Shown: positions 49,272 to 59,449 of the stretch, in pieces
Layout: the number at the start of each line of letters is the position of its first letter
How positions within the stretch are numbered: the first letter of the stretch is position 1
NCBI GenBank assembly: GCA_905160935.1
Contig: CAJHZI010000417.1
Location: forward strand, 1,033,501-1,097,500
Length of the DNA: 64,000 nucleotides
Origin: Enchytraeus crypticus
Lineage: Eukaryota > Annelida > Clitellata > Enchytraeida > Enchytraeidae
Reading direction: 5' to 3'
Translations under genes and position numbers: made by a program
Notes under the pieces: model-generated
The model's input: only the letters and a program-made list of their open reading frames with translations
Databases searched by the model: none
Told to the model about the DNA's origin: nothing

Positions 49272-51249
49272 ACTATCAACCGTTCTACCAAACAGCATAT
49301 TCAATGTAAATATTTCTACTAACAATCTGCAATTGCACTTCAGAAGGAGAATTCAATCGACCAACATGATTATCCATTTACAAAAGCTATGCCTTGTCAA
49401 TTCTGTCAATGTAACTAAGTACTATTAGATGAGCAAATGTCTTCTGAATTGGTTACTCTTTGCCTTCCTCAGTTCCAGCATAGTCGCCTCTTATGATACG
49501 CTCAGTTTATGTCTGGTCAATTCTTCAGTAGCCTGGACGTAACACAGCAGAATAACTCATCCACACAGAACAAAAACATTATCATTCATTAACTCAAGTA
49601 CAACAGTGCATTTATATGATAAGCAACATAAAAAAGCTAAGGTGACATAGGCCTACAAATATAAACAGCAAGGCACGGTCATTCCAGAAAGCATTTCTAA
49701 TGATCTAGATACTTAGAAACATTTAAAAACTGATTTAATTACGTGCTAAAGTACAGAACTTCAAAACTCCTTCTTGTAACAAAATACTTCATTACCAACA
49801 TTTTTAGCAGTCTTTTCAATTTCAAACAATCAATTGCTCTCTAAATTGAAGCCTTTAAGACTAACGATTTGATTTTGTTGTATATGTTAATTTAGTACAT
49901 TTATCTTGTAATCTTCGTCTACAAACTGGCAACTTGTGATGCACATGTTAATAAACGGAAATTATTATTATTCATATTTATGTATCATAAAACTTTATTT
50001 TGTAGGGTTATCATTACACCCTACTTTTGAAATAGACCAATCTGAGTATTTCATTCATACTATGTATACTACTATACTATGTATAGTATCATCTACAAAT
50101 TAAACGAGATACCAAATAAAAGATAGCAATGATCTCGTCAGAGCTCATAGTATTCAGGATTTGTTGCAGTAGGAATTTATTCAAATTAATATTACTAACA
50201 ATAATAAGGACAGCAGTAGTTTAGCAATAGGAACAACAATATTAAGTGCTCTGGCAGCATGGAATTCATATTTCTTGTGTGTTCAGGGCACATTAAAATG
50301 TGCCAGCATAGTTAGTAGTGAACTTCAACCAGAATAGGACGTCAATCACAGCAGCTTGGGTTGATAAAATTTCTGCTAAAAGGAATGTTGGAAACTATTA
50401 AGAAATGACCCCAAGGGATGAGATGTTATTTCAGTAGTGATAATGATACTATGGACTCAATGACTTACCATTGAGTCGTCTCCAAGGCAGCAATTTAATC
50501 TCGAAGCAAACCCACTATAACTATACTCACAATTTTCTTAGGCAGAGGTTATCTTTAACTTTGAAAGCATTCAACCCTGCCCATTTCAAAGACTCAGTTA
50601 AACTGAAAGAAAAAGGCAAATATTACGCATAACCATGGAGAGGAAGGAGGAAGTGGGCCTTAAAAACAAGCATCGGCGTTTCCTGACCCGGCTATTATTA
50701 CTATTAACTCAAGTGCAGTGATTTGGCACACTCTTTTACAAGAATCACTTGTACTAAATTTGGATTTTACAACAGGAGTAAATATAAAGATCTATACATG
50801 TACAATAAGATAATATTTAGCAATAATAACGATAACAATAGAGGTGCATCATACACAACCTCAGCCAATCCTGAAAAATCTCCTGAACCTCAAAATGAGT
50901 ATGTATATCAACATTTATCCAACATACACCTATATGCATATATGGAATGCACATAAATTTTCCTAAAATATAGGCTTCAATAATAATCTAGAGTTGTTGC
51001 TATTTAATAAGGTACACTGTGTAAACAGTAACATTTTGACAAGCTAACCAAATAGTGAAGCGACATGAACTAATTGTAGCCATAGATGACATACTGGTCA
51101 GATGACTTACTCAACTGTGAGGTTTTGACTTTCTTCTCTTTCAGTGGCACTATGTGTTGCAGTACGTCCTCTGCTCCTACAAAACTTACGCTCACAACTT
51201 TATCACCACTCTCCTCTTCCTGACTCAACTTTCCATTCTTTGTAGCCAT
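36099..51249 (-). CDS. ORC2: Origin recognition complex subunit 2 (ORC2), complete, 11 exons
   Basis: Exons in transcript order: 51249-51111, 49167-49024, 46999-46892, 45817-45572, about 44149-43618, 42144-42012, 41690-41597, 40541-40395, 39677-39444, 38135-38017, 36182-36099. Phases agree throughout. The product is a subunit of the six-protein complex that marks replication origins and loads MCM helicase. Near the N-terminus is [20 protein letters not shown] long charged linker follows, with SFGTPKQ (close to the TPQKSVSF of human ORC2) and an acidic Asp/Val run. The conserved half has [32 protein letters not shown] (AAA+-like fold with a degenerate P-loop), [88 protein letters not shown] and [13 protein letters not shown] at the end. 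The total is about 660 codons (human 577), the excess being in the linker. The 5' edge of exon 5 is uncertain. Confidence 0.94.
36190..36366 (-). mobile_element. SINE-A copy abutting the last ORC2 acceptor
   Basis: Reverse-complement SINE-A whose TGTTTACTTTACTTTTTATG tail ends within about 10 bp of the AG before exon 11 (exon start 36182). The T-rich SINE tail occupies the position of the polypyrimidine tract. Confidence 0.8.
36478..37330 (-). mobile_element. FADDQ-type LINE fragment in ORC2 intron 10
   Basis: From the (CT)n and CTTAGTGTACTGCGTAT tail the minus strand runs back through C-terminal RT sequence to [19 protein letters not shown] and [18 protein letters not shown], near the catalytic box; the usual FADDQ is altered to VTDDQ. 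It is decayed and truncated. Confidence 0.7.
37478..37712 (+). mobile_element. SINE-A copy in ORC2 intron 10
   Basis: B-box region GGGTTCTAATCCCGG and all downstream SINE-A blocks, with a TTTACTTTTACTTTTT tail. Confidence 0.85.
38107..38520 (-). repeat. Tandem copies of the ORC2 exon 10 acceptor and exon start
   Basis: On the transcript strand the unit is TTTGTATGTCTAG then GTATGTCTATATCAGACC, coding GMSISDLY; basic unit 41 bp. Around eight copies lie upstream of the real junction (exon start 38135). Some larger units also repeat exon sequence as far as ATCAGAGATGTAGAGAGG. In 41-bp copies the next copy's TAG is in frame as a stop. Confidence 0.85.
39615..39850 (-). repeat. Four in-frame copies of the ORC2 exon 9 acceptor and exon start
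   Basis: The unit is TGTTGTTGTTATCTAG followed by TATGGGATCAGATGAAGGCC and TGTAGACTG, 51-54 bp, four times. All lengths are multiples of three and no stop interrupts the frame. Choosing an earlier acceptor would insert 17-18 residues with a five- or six-Cys run ([16 protein letters not shown]) per copy. Decayed further copies are visible to about 40050. Confidence 0.88.
40868..41030. repeat. 40-bp tandem repeat, four units, in ORC2 intron 7
   Basis: AACTAAGTTTAACAAGTTAA followed by TGGATTTCTTTAGATAAATC, nearly identical copies. Confidence 0.85.
41268..41370 (-). mobile_element. SINE-B stub attached to a (TA)n tract
   Basis: A (TA)n run at 41268-41310 is followed directly by GATGGTAAAGCTAAGGC and CAGTTTCCTCACTC, the reversed SINE-B 3' end. 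At 19050 the same SINE tail ends in TTTTTATATATAG, so the (TA)n probably grew from the SINE tail. Confidence 0.6.
42145..42575 (-). repeat. 42-bp minisatellite made of the ORC2 exon 6 acceptor end
   Basis: About ten units (CTGCACAAACACAAGCACAG on the plus strand, then ATGAGCACTAAGCATAATCA). On the transcript strand each unit ends TGTTTGTGCAG, identical to the true acceptor before exon 6 (exon start 42144). The repeat stops exactly at the exon boundary and does not include exon bases. Confidence 0.85.
42735..42841. repeat. (CA)n and (TA)n microsatellite
   Basis: CACACA run followed by about 60 bp of TA. Confidence 0.9.
43083..43268. repeat. 19-bp minisatellite in ORC2 intron 5
   Basis: About ten units of GATAGGCAGGATATCTACA. 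Confidence 0.9.
43441..43675 (-). repeat. Three tandem copies of the ORC2 exon 5 end and donor site
   Basis: The exon end coding [12 protein letters not shown] with its GTAAGT donor occurs at 43610-43675 (used copy, exon end 43618) and again at periods of 88 and 76 bp near 43523 and 43447, separated by GA microsatellite. Downstream copies are complete for donor and about 50 bp of exon but have no clear acceptor. Confidence 0.85.
43930..44149 (-). repeat. Coding GAT-rich triplet repeat in ORC2 exon 5
   Basis: Long imperfect (ATC)n on the plus strand gives Asp runs with Val, Ile and Ser in ORC2. A stop in frame at 44151-44153 limits the exon's 5' end. Several GAG or TAG sites within the repeat give the right phase, so the true acceptor is undecided. 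Confidence 0.7.
44700..45120. repeat. Minisatellite of about 48-bp units with an embedded perfect palindrome
   Basis: Units contain ATACAATACAATGTTACAAT and CATAGCATCAGTGGCAGGAG. Within it, arms 44937-44971 and 44974-45008 are exact 35-bp complements around two A bases. Confidence 0.88.
47069..47200 (-). repeat. LINE 3' stub in ORC2 intron 2
   Basis: CTCTTAGTGCACTGCCTACT, GGCAGGTCCATGGTACATAA and CATATGAGTGGGTCTTTAAA, as in the longer copies near 60700. Confidence 0.7.
47638..48578 (+). mobile_element. Decayed mariner-type transposon with an internal minisatellite
   Basis: Ends AGGGGCATTCCAAAATTA and, reversed, AGGGGCGTTCCAAAATCA are inverted repeats flanked by TA. The remaining transposase part on the + strand reads [17 protein letters not shown], where mariner has PDLAPSDYHLFG; the last catalytic Asp is now His and several stops and shifts are present. 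Within it, 47893-48117 is a 45-bp repeat of five units (GCTATGCTGTGTATAGTAAC start). It lies in ORC2 intron 2. Confidence 0.8.
49220..49266. repeat. (CT)n microsatellite upstream of ORC2 exon 2
   Basis: A CT run about 50 bp upstream (transcript direction) of the exon 2 acceptor; on the transcript strand it is (GA)n. Confidence 0.85.
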
Positions 51250-53766
51250 ACTACTGATATACACTCAACCAAATTCAATACTATTGTTTAAAATACTAAA
51301 TTTATTTCAGTTTATTAAGAATGTTGCATAGACTATTTACTTGCAACTAATAAATTTGTAAATTGAATTCAGCAACCCTAGTTACAATTGATGTAGACTC
51401 TGTAACCCCACATCACAAATTGACAATCTTCTTATTAATGATTTAAACAAACAATAGTCTTGAATGGCAATTTATTTACACTACATTATGGATTTTAAGC
51501 AAAGAATTTGTTGCAGGAGCCAAGGTGCTGTTAAGCTATTTTCACAAGTCTCTGCACACACAGGTCTCCTCTTTTAAATAATTTACAGAACAAGCAATTC
51601 CAAAGGATTATTTGCATATCAAGACGCATAGCTCTTGAATTTCTCTGTTGCAGAATAAGATGTATTTTACATTTACTAGGAACTGTAGCATGGTTATTAT
51701 TAATAATAATAATAATAATAATAAAGGTTTAATGTTCGTTTCCTCATACAAGGATGATGTCAGGGATGTCAATACTCTTTGAAAAAATGGATTAACTTCA
51801 AGGTCACCTGCAAGAATTATATCCATCAACCAATCTCCTGTGATCAGACATGCAGTGGCGGGCCTAAGGGGGGCCCGGCCGATAAAAAAATGTAAACATT
51901 TCAGTGTTTCTAGGGCAATTTCGACGTGTAAATATGTTAGTAAGAGCAGTGGTTAGGGGGGGCCCGGGTGTGGGGGGTGGTACGAGAGGGAACTCAGGTC
52001 CAATAGCTCATTTCTTCTGGGATATACTAGGAGCCCTGTATAATGGAAGGGGGCCCAAAAAATATTGACCGTTTGACTTGCTGTCAATTTTCACTTTAAC
52101 CACTGCATTAGAGGAAAAATGGGTGTAAGTAAAAAATGTGAACTCTGTCCCGGAGCAGTGGTGCAAACAGCCTTGACTGGAGAGGCTTAAGCCCCCCTAC
52201 CGCCAAAATTAGGTCACTTTTGTAATTCGTACAGATCCGCAGAGTTTCTTCAGAGATGAAAAAGAACCAATTTTTTCCAAAACAAATGTAAGATTTTAAT
52301 TTTAGGCATTTTCAGTTTCCCCTGACGTGTCTGAGCGGGGGGGTAAGATACTGGATACACTCACTCTATAAGCCGAAAGCAGTAGTGAAAATTTTTTAGC
52401 CCCCCACAGCAATTTGTCTGGTTGCGTCACATGTCCCGAAGAAGGCAAAAAATGCAAGCAAAAAATGTGCACACTCTCAAAAACAATTTTGGCCCCCCCT
52501 TAAAAATTTCTGGATCCACCCCTGCAGACTTATTATATAATATGAGAGTGATCTCCTTATCTCCTTCAGGCTGATCGATCAATCAGCTTACATCGCAAAC
52601 AAAACTAGAATTTTACATAGAAGCAATGGATTAACTGGACTAACTCTAATCCAAAGTTTAGCATCAGGAGCTTGATGGAATAATGCTTTATCCTATAGAG
52701 AATTTTAAAGTTCTCAATAGCATAAATTATGCCATCACCTAGGTTATATAATTAGGCTATTATTTATTAATTATCGGCAATAAAAATTGAATAAGAGTTC
52801 CACATTAATGCTCCATTAACAACAGCTTCATTAACAACAGCCCATCACCACCACAGGGCAAAGTTATATATCTCACTTGATTAAAAAGATGCAGCTTTCT
52901 GTTACTCTTATTCTGTTATAGAGTCGATTATCCATGTTACCGTGAATGTTTGAGATCTCTGATCTGCTCTAACCTCATCCTGGTATTCATATTAACTCCT
53001 GAACAATTGTTTTAAATCCTGTTTTCAAATCTTCCTAGGTGCGAGACTGATGGGTTGCAGTTTGTTCAGAATTCTCTTACACGAGCAATTTCTTCGAAGT
53101 TCCAAGTACTCACATGTTATGTCTATTTCAAAGTCTTTGCACTAACTAACGATTAAACAGCATATCATTTACAAGTGGTTTCGCTATCCTATAAGTCCAT
53201 CACCACCCCTGACAAAGTGATGCCTCACTTGATTAAAGTGGTTCAGCTTACTGTTACTTGGTCATCTAAATGAATTACTATTATGAGACCTAGATTTCCT
53301 TCACGCTCTAAGCTACTTAAGAGATATCCCTGACATTGCCTTATGGCGAGGAACTGGACATTATATTTTTATTGATTGACAGCAGATCTGGAACTCTCTT
53401 ACAACCACTGTTCAGAGTCTGCTTAAATCACTTAGACCTTTGCTTTCCAATGAGCAGTTCCATAGGCAGTTGAAGACCTACATTTTTCCGTCTCTCTTTT
53501 TTCCAACCAGTGTCCAAGAGTTGCGACGAGCATATAAACTCATTTTCTTCAATTCCCTTTACCTTCGGGCTGATTTCTGGATTTCAGAATTTACACCGTT
53601 TTTGGAAGTTTCTTCTCTTGCCAGCTTGGATTTGTCTCAAGAGTTCGATGTTGTCATTGATGACAGTAGCACTCGAATTTTGTTATATATTTTTATATAC
53701 TCTAATTGTTGTTCTTATACCTTATATGTTACTATCTAAAATTACACACAAAACAGCAATCTTCAA
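51250..53766. other. 5' flank of ORC2 with dispersed repeats
   Basis: No gene was recognised. The ORC2 promoter should lie just right of 51249. A (TTA)n-tailed dispersed tail sits at 51700-51765 (inverted), a TIR element at 51853-52524 and a copy of the dispersed 32330-type repeat at 53578-53670. Confidence 0.5.
51853..52524. mobile_element. Non-autonomous DNA transposon with CAG...CTG inverted ends
   Basis: Left end CAGTGGCGGGCC and the complement of the right end CAGGGGTGGATCC form short inverted repeats around G- and C-rich runs (GGGGGGGCCC, CCCCCCTT). About 670 bp without an ORF. The end sequence recalls hAT-like non-autonomous elements, but the superfamily is not certain. Confidence 0.55.
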
Positions 53767-54065
53767 ATGTCTCAATAGCGCAAGGTCAAAGGTGTCAGTT
53801 TAATGTCGTGAAATTTTAAACGACAGATCCCGAGAAGAATTGAACTCTTGTAGGTTCGATTCCCGGCAGTGCTGATCTGAAAGTAAAATCTCGAGCATAA
53901 CAAAACACTAGAGTCCGAAACAATTTCATGCTTGTTTAAGACAAGCTTAAGGCATTCACAGGACTGATAACAAGGAAAATGATCTAATTGCCTAAAGGTA
54001 ATAAAAGTGGTATTAAAAGTGACAGATATGGACATATTTGATCATTTCACTATAATGCGTGTTAT
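53767..54065 (+). mobile_element. SINE-A copy with an internal insertion
   Basis: Standard head and tail, but about 55 bp of other sequence (around CACTAGAGTCCGAAACAATT) split the middle. Confidence 0.75.
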
Positions 54066-54325
54066 TATATATTATAATAACACGCATTATAGTGAAATGA
54101 TCAACTACGTTGATATCTATCACATTTAATATCACATGTTAAATCCGTTGGGCAATTTTTTTCAATTTTCTATGTAGCCAGTCCAGTGAATGTTCCGAGA
54201 TTTACTCTCAGATCAGCGCGGATGGGATTTGAACCAATGAGAGTTCAAATCACCTCAGGGTCTGTCATTTTTAAAAACTTCATGACGTTATCTACACCTC
54301 TAACCATTGCGCTGTTGAGTCATTC
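54066..54325 (-). mobile_element. SINE-A copy, tail to tail with the previous one
   Basis: Reverse-complement SINE-A starting with AACACGCATTATAGTGAAAT, so the two copies form a large inverted repeat centred near 54070. Confidence 0.8.
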
Positions 54326-54843
54326 AAAAAAGTTAAAGATATTGAGTGTAAATTATAATAAAATATTTCTATACCAATTTGAATCGCTAGTTAGAAAACA
54401 ATATTCTGCAGTCTATCGTTAAATGATACAGCTGAAAGTACTCTATGAAAAAAATAATTTAAAATTAATCTTATTATATTAAACGTCCTTGGATTTATGC
54501 CTAAATTTTAATATTGTAGATTTATATTCATAATACACGAATGTATATTTACAATTAGCGGCATTTGATTCTACTGAATGGCAATTAAAAGGTGAACTTT
54601 GATAAGCCTTATGCTCCAAATATCTTCAGCCACTATCCTCTGAGTCTAATCTTGCCCAAACTTTCGTAACTGTAATCATAAATATAATCGTAATTCATAC
54701 CATTATATGCAAATATTTCCGCGCACAAGAAATAAAAGAAGTACAGTTACTGAATACACAGTAAAATTAATGTAGAAAGAGGCCGTCTATTAATTACAAT
54801 TTTTCTTAGTACTTTACTTCGTAGTTCTTCTTTAAGTATCGCA

Positions 54844-54844
54844 A

Positions 54845-54920
<76 letters not shown>

Positions 54921-54990
54921 GTGAACTACCTACTGGCAGATTCATGGTATATACTCTACTCTGTCTTCTGCCTTCCTCTTCATTTCCACA
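54844..54990 (-). repeat. LINE 3' stub with a long (CT)n tail
   Basis: About 70 bp of CT, then CTTAGTGAACTACCTACTGG and CTTCCTCTTCATTTCCACAT. On the minus strand the CT run is the (GA)n tail. Confidence 0.75.
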
Positions 54991-55004
54991 TATTGAATTT
55001 AGAA

Positions 55005-55238
55005 TGTCTAAATAGTTTAGGGGTAACGTCATGAAGTTTTAAATGACATATCCTAAGGTGATTTGAATCCTCATGGGTTCGAATCCCGGTCGCGCTGATC
55101 TGAGAGTAAAATCTCGGACATTCACTGGACTGGTTATACGGAGAATGGTCTAAATTGCCTAACGGTTTAAACATGTGGTATTAAAAAGTGATAGATATCA
55201 ACATAGTTGATTATTCACTATAATGCGTGTTTACTTTT
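55005..55238 (+). mobile_element. SINE-A copy
   Basis: Complete SINE-A with B box GGTTCGAATCC; its TTTACTTTTAG tail runs straight into the CR1 fragment. Confidence 0.85.
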
Positions 55239-55668
55239 AGTTAAATACTGCGTTCAGGCTTGGTGCCCATATCTTAAGAAAGATATCGATAAATTAGAAA
55301 GGGTACAAGCCAGAGCAACAAGGCTGGTATTTGACTGTCAAAAACTTAGTTATGAGAATAGATTAAACGTCGTAGGGTTAACCTCTTTAAGTAAGAGTAG
55401 AACTAGAGGAGCTTTAATAGAAGTTTTTAAGACACTCAAAGGCTTCAGCAAACTTAACCATAGTATTTGGCTAAATTTATCAAACAACAGAAGCACTAGG
55501 GGACATATTTATAAACTTAGTAAATTTAGAAGTAGACTAGATTTAAGAAAATTTTTCCTTAGCCAAAGAGTTATAAATGCTTGCAATAGTTTGCCAAGCG
55601 AAGTTGTGGAAGCAGAATCAGTGAATGCTTTAAAAATATATATGATAAATATAAGAACATGTAAATTT

Positions 55669-58216
55669 ACGGTGGCTCGCAACTGCCATCTAGTTTCTTA
55701 ACTTTTCTTATTAAAAAAAATAAAAAATTCTTGCTACTATAAATAGCCACTTTGTTACTATAAATCGATATGTGTGCTATCATAAAATAAAGAAAACCTT
55801 AACTTAAAGATCTTTGTGTGCTATTTACAGTAACCAAAATTTCTTAACTTTTTCTAATAAAAAAATTTCTTTGTTACTATAAATAGCCACTTTGTTACTA
55901 AAAATAGCACACTAGCAGTATCTATATCACACATAGTCGATGACAACATCCAGCACTGGATCTTGCATCAAAGGCTAGCTCTGTGCAAAAAATTAAGTTT
56001 ATTGTCCATGACAACATCGAGCACTCGATGTTAAACCAAAGCCAAACCGATGAGCAAAAAATTAGGCAAAAAACGGTGCAAATCCAAAATTCCGTTAATT
56101 AGTCATACTCAGTCAATTCATTTATGACAACATCGAGCAGTCGATGTTAAACCAAAGCCAAACCGATGAGCAAAAAATTAGGTCAAAAACAGTGCAAATC
56201 CAAAATTCCAGGCTAGTTGGTCTGCAGCCTACTTTCATTCAGGGCTCTCGTATTCGCAGATATTGACAGTTCTGGCTCAAACTCATAAAGTTATTATATC
56301 CGAGAGCACATTGCATAAAATTTCGAGATCAGGAAATAATTATCGTCGCTCAGTTTCATCGCCAATAGAAGAAATGTTTAGATTTGTTCACAATCATCTG
56401 AGGCAGTCAGGTTTCCTACTCGGCTACCGATGGATGCATGCACGCTGATTGCAGGAAGTATTGGTTGTTTACAGAGAAGATGTTCGGCTTATCCTAACTA
56501 TCTTTGATTCCACTGGAGTGGCGCTGAGAACTGCAAAACGGCTACGTGGCAGAGCCTATTATACTACAGGGCCAATAATATCTGGCATGTTGACGGCTAT
56601 GACAAACTTAAACCATATGGGCTATGCATCTGTGGTTGTATTGATGGATTTTCAGGGAAAATTATCTGGTTAGAAGTTTACAAAACCAATAACGATCCTA
56701 AAGTTATAGCGGGGTACTACTTGCACGTAGGCCTATTCGTGCTTATAACGGTGCTCCTCCGAACGTTAGAGCAGCTATAGAGGCACAGACTAATTAACCG
56801 AATTTTGGATTTGCACCGTTTCTTACCTAATTATTTGCTCATCGGTTTGGCTTTGGCTCGAGATCGAGTGCTCGATGTTGTCATAAACGAATTGACTTAG
56901 TATGACTAATTAACGGAATTTTGGATTTGCACCGTTTTTGATCTAATTTTGTGCTCATCGGTTTGGCTTTGGTTTAACATCGAGTGCTCGATGTTGTCAT
57001 GGACAATAAACTTAATTTTTGCACAGAGCTAGCCTTTGATTCAAGATCCAGTGCTGGATGTTGTCATCGACTATGTGTGATATAGATACTGCTAGTGCGT
57101 TATTTATAGTAACAAAAGTGGCTATTTATAGTAACTAAAGATCTTTAAAATAGGTAGATGACAGTTGACAGTTGTTTCAGCGATACCAGTTTTGCAATAA
57201 GAGCGACTTGATTTCCAGCATTTTCCACTTAATCGAAAGGGTAAACAAAGCCCCTTTGACTAATGTGTTTTTAATAGTAATTTCTGTATTTTCCGATTTA
57301 TTTCATGATATTCGGTCTCTAGGCGGTTTTAAGATGATGTATTGTTGCGCATCTGAGTATACAAATTCCAGAAATCCGGAAACTAAAGAACTGGGGAATA
57401 TCCTTTAAGAGATTTGAAATAGAATTTGTTTGCAATTTGTATTGTAAAAATATACATCCAATTAATGGGCATTCGTTTCAAGTAATTTTTTGTCATGACG
57501 ATATGTTGGAGAGATGTGACGATAAATATGCTCCTAAAGTGTTTAATTATCATTCAAAAGATTTTAAAAAACTGCATTATTTTATGCCTTTAAATAACGA
57601 TCAGCTGATATTGTGTACCTCCGGCTCCCAAAATTAGTTGTTGGCATCTGTGCAATTCTTGAACTCAATGTTTACAATGGTTGAGATTGCCTTAGCCACT
57701 TCTATAGTTTTTCTTTATTCTATGATAGTAACAAAGAAATTTGTTTTGTTTTTTTAAATAAAAATAAGTTAAGAAATTTTGGTTACTATAAATAGCACAC
57801 ATGTCTATTTATAGTAACAAGGTGGCTATTTATAGTAACAAGAAATTTGTTTTGTTTTTTTAATAAAAAAAGTTAAGAAGTTTTGGTTACTATAAATAGC
57901 ACACATGTCTATTTATAGTAACAAAGTGGCTATTTATAGTAACAAGAAATTTGTTTTGTTTTTTTAATTAAAAAAAGTTGAGAAATTTTGGTTACTATAA
58001 ATAGCACACATGTCTATTATAGTAACAAGGTGGCTATTTATAGTAACAAGAAATTTGTTTTGTTTTTTTTTAATAAAAAATTTAAGAAGTTTTGGTTACT
58101 ATAAATAGCACACATGTCTATTTATAGTAACAAAGTGGCTATTTATAGTAACAAGAAATTTGTTTTTTTTTAATTAAAAAATGTTAAGAAATTAGATGGC
58201 AGTTGCGAGCCATCGT
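55669..58216 (+). mobile_element. Decayed integrase-bearing element with terminal inverted repeats (fossil)
   Basis: The ends TGGCTCGCAACTGCCATCTA (55673) and its complement (ending 58212) are inverted repeats extending to some 58 bp. Inside are larger inverted arms (about 55920-56210 against 56800-57100) containing TGACAACATCGAGCACTCGA and AACCAAAGCCAAACCGATGA, each present more than once. Between them, about 56250-56800, lies the remnant of an rve-type integrase gene, and at 57160-57640 coding-like sequence I cannot name. A 97-bp tandem repeat fills 57775-58195. It is broken by several changes and is old. Family uncertain: a Ginger-like cut-and-paste element is possible. Confidence 0.6.
57775..58195. 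repeat. About 97-bp tandem repeat inside the integrase element
   Basis: Four to five units with TTGGTTACTATAAATAGCAC, ACATGTCTATTTATAGTAAC and AAGAAATTTGTTTTG. TTTATAGTAAC and GTTACTATAAA alternate, so each unit is itself partly palindromic. Inverted relatives lie in the left part of the element (55720-55910). Confidence 0.85.
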
Positions 58217-58574
58217 TTAAATTAGATGCTAATTAAATGTTCAGTGTTATACATGGGCTATGTATTAATTTGACATGTTGACATGAAGTCGGTATGATTA
58301 GATTTTTTTAAGTAGGACTAAGTATATATTTTATGATGTAGTGATAGGTGAAATTAGACCTAAATAGAAATATATACTATTTGAAATTTAAATAGTTCTA
58401 GGCCTAGTTGGTCACTGGCTCTTTTTGGCAAATGCACATGTATAATGTAGTTTTTAGTGTTATATTGAACTATGTGTTATTAATATTAATTGGTTTTAGT
58501 TAAGAGTTTTAATTATGAGTCCAACAAGCATATAATTGCTTCCTGACTCAGTAATGTTATGTTATGTTATGAGT

Positions 58575-59350
58575 TGGTCTTTAAATCAACTAACATACCT
58601 AATCTCGGCCTGCCCCTGACTCTTTTTCCTTCCATTCTACCTTCTATAACCTCTATTAAATAGACCTTCCCCCCTTAAAATGTGTCCTATCCATCTATTC
58701 TTCTTATTTCTTAATACATTTATCAACTGTCTATCCGTGCCAATTCTCTCCAGAACTTCCTCTTTTGTAAACTTTGGAGTCCATTCTTCTCTAAATACAC
58801 ATAATTTCCAATGCTTCCAGTTTCCCAATATCTTCCTTCCTTTGGGTCCAAATTTCACATCCGTAAATAGCGTGGTCTAAACCAAAGTATTCACTATCTT
58901 TATCTTTCTGTCATTCTTCAGACTTTTGTAAAAAGTTCTTTCCTATTATCATTGTCCGCTTTTGCTTGTGCATTCCTACTGCATATTTCAGTGTTACATT
59001 TCCCGTCATCGGTTATAATATGACCCAAAAATTTGAAACTCCTTACCTGTTCCAATTTCGTACCATTCATTGTGATATTACTTTAATTCATGTACCTTTA
59101 TTATTGGACACTCTCATTATCTTGGTTTTTTAAATTAATCTTCATGCCATATCTCAATGCCGTGTATAGCCTATCATTCAGCCTATCTTCTTCAGTCCAG
59201 TCTCGCTGCTCGCTATCTTCCCTGGTCATCTGCAAATCGAATATCTTGTATCAATTTTCCTCCTACTTTTATTCCTTCATCCATGGCTTCCTCCATCACG
59301 TACTGACTCAGCGTAAATGTTAAACAGCAGCGGCGAAATGCTACAGCCTT
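58575..59350 (-). mobile_element. FADDQ-type LINE fragment
   Basis: The minus strand encodes EEVLERIGTDRQLINVLRNK, NRWIGHILRGEGLFNR and, further upstream in the ORF, IKVGGKLIQDIRFADDQGR. Several frameshifts; both ends truncated. Confidence 0.75.
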
Positions 59351-59370
59351 GTCCACCGTTTTACATAGGC

Positions 59371-59372
59371 TA

Positions 59373-59448
<76 letters not shown>
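59371..59448. repeat. (TA)n/(CA)n microsatellite
   Basis: About 48 bp of TA followed by about 28 bp of CA directly at the edge of the LINE fragment. From 59449 to 60144 no gene or repeat was recognised. Confidence 0.9.

Positions 59449-59449
<1 letters not shown>

Larger units (their letters stand above)
55239..58572 (+). mobile_element. CR1-type LINE 3' fragment, split by a later insertion
   Basis: 55239-55668 encodes the C-terminal RT region in one open frame: VKYCVQAWCPYLKKDIDKLE, RATRLVFDCQKLSYENRL, TRGALIEVFKTLKGF and NACNSLPSEVVEAESVNALK, as in CR1/Jockey-group LINEs. The frame is cut by the inverted-repeat element at 55669-58216. The remaining part 58217-58572 then looks like a 3' UTR and ends in TGTTATGTTATGTTATG, a short tandem tail of the kind CR1 elements have. 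The split is inferred from position and from the terminal repeats. Confidence 0.65.

Noticed and set aside
50462-50560. Possible extra ORC2 exon between exons 1 and 2
   Set aside because: A good GTAAGT is present on the minus strand, but two frames are poor or stopped, and exons 1 and 2 already join in phase (TSQL then SRKRVSYAP).
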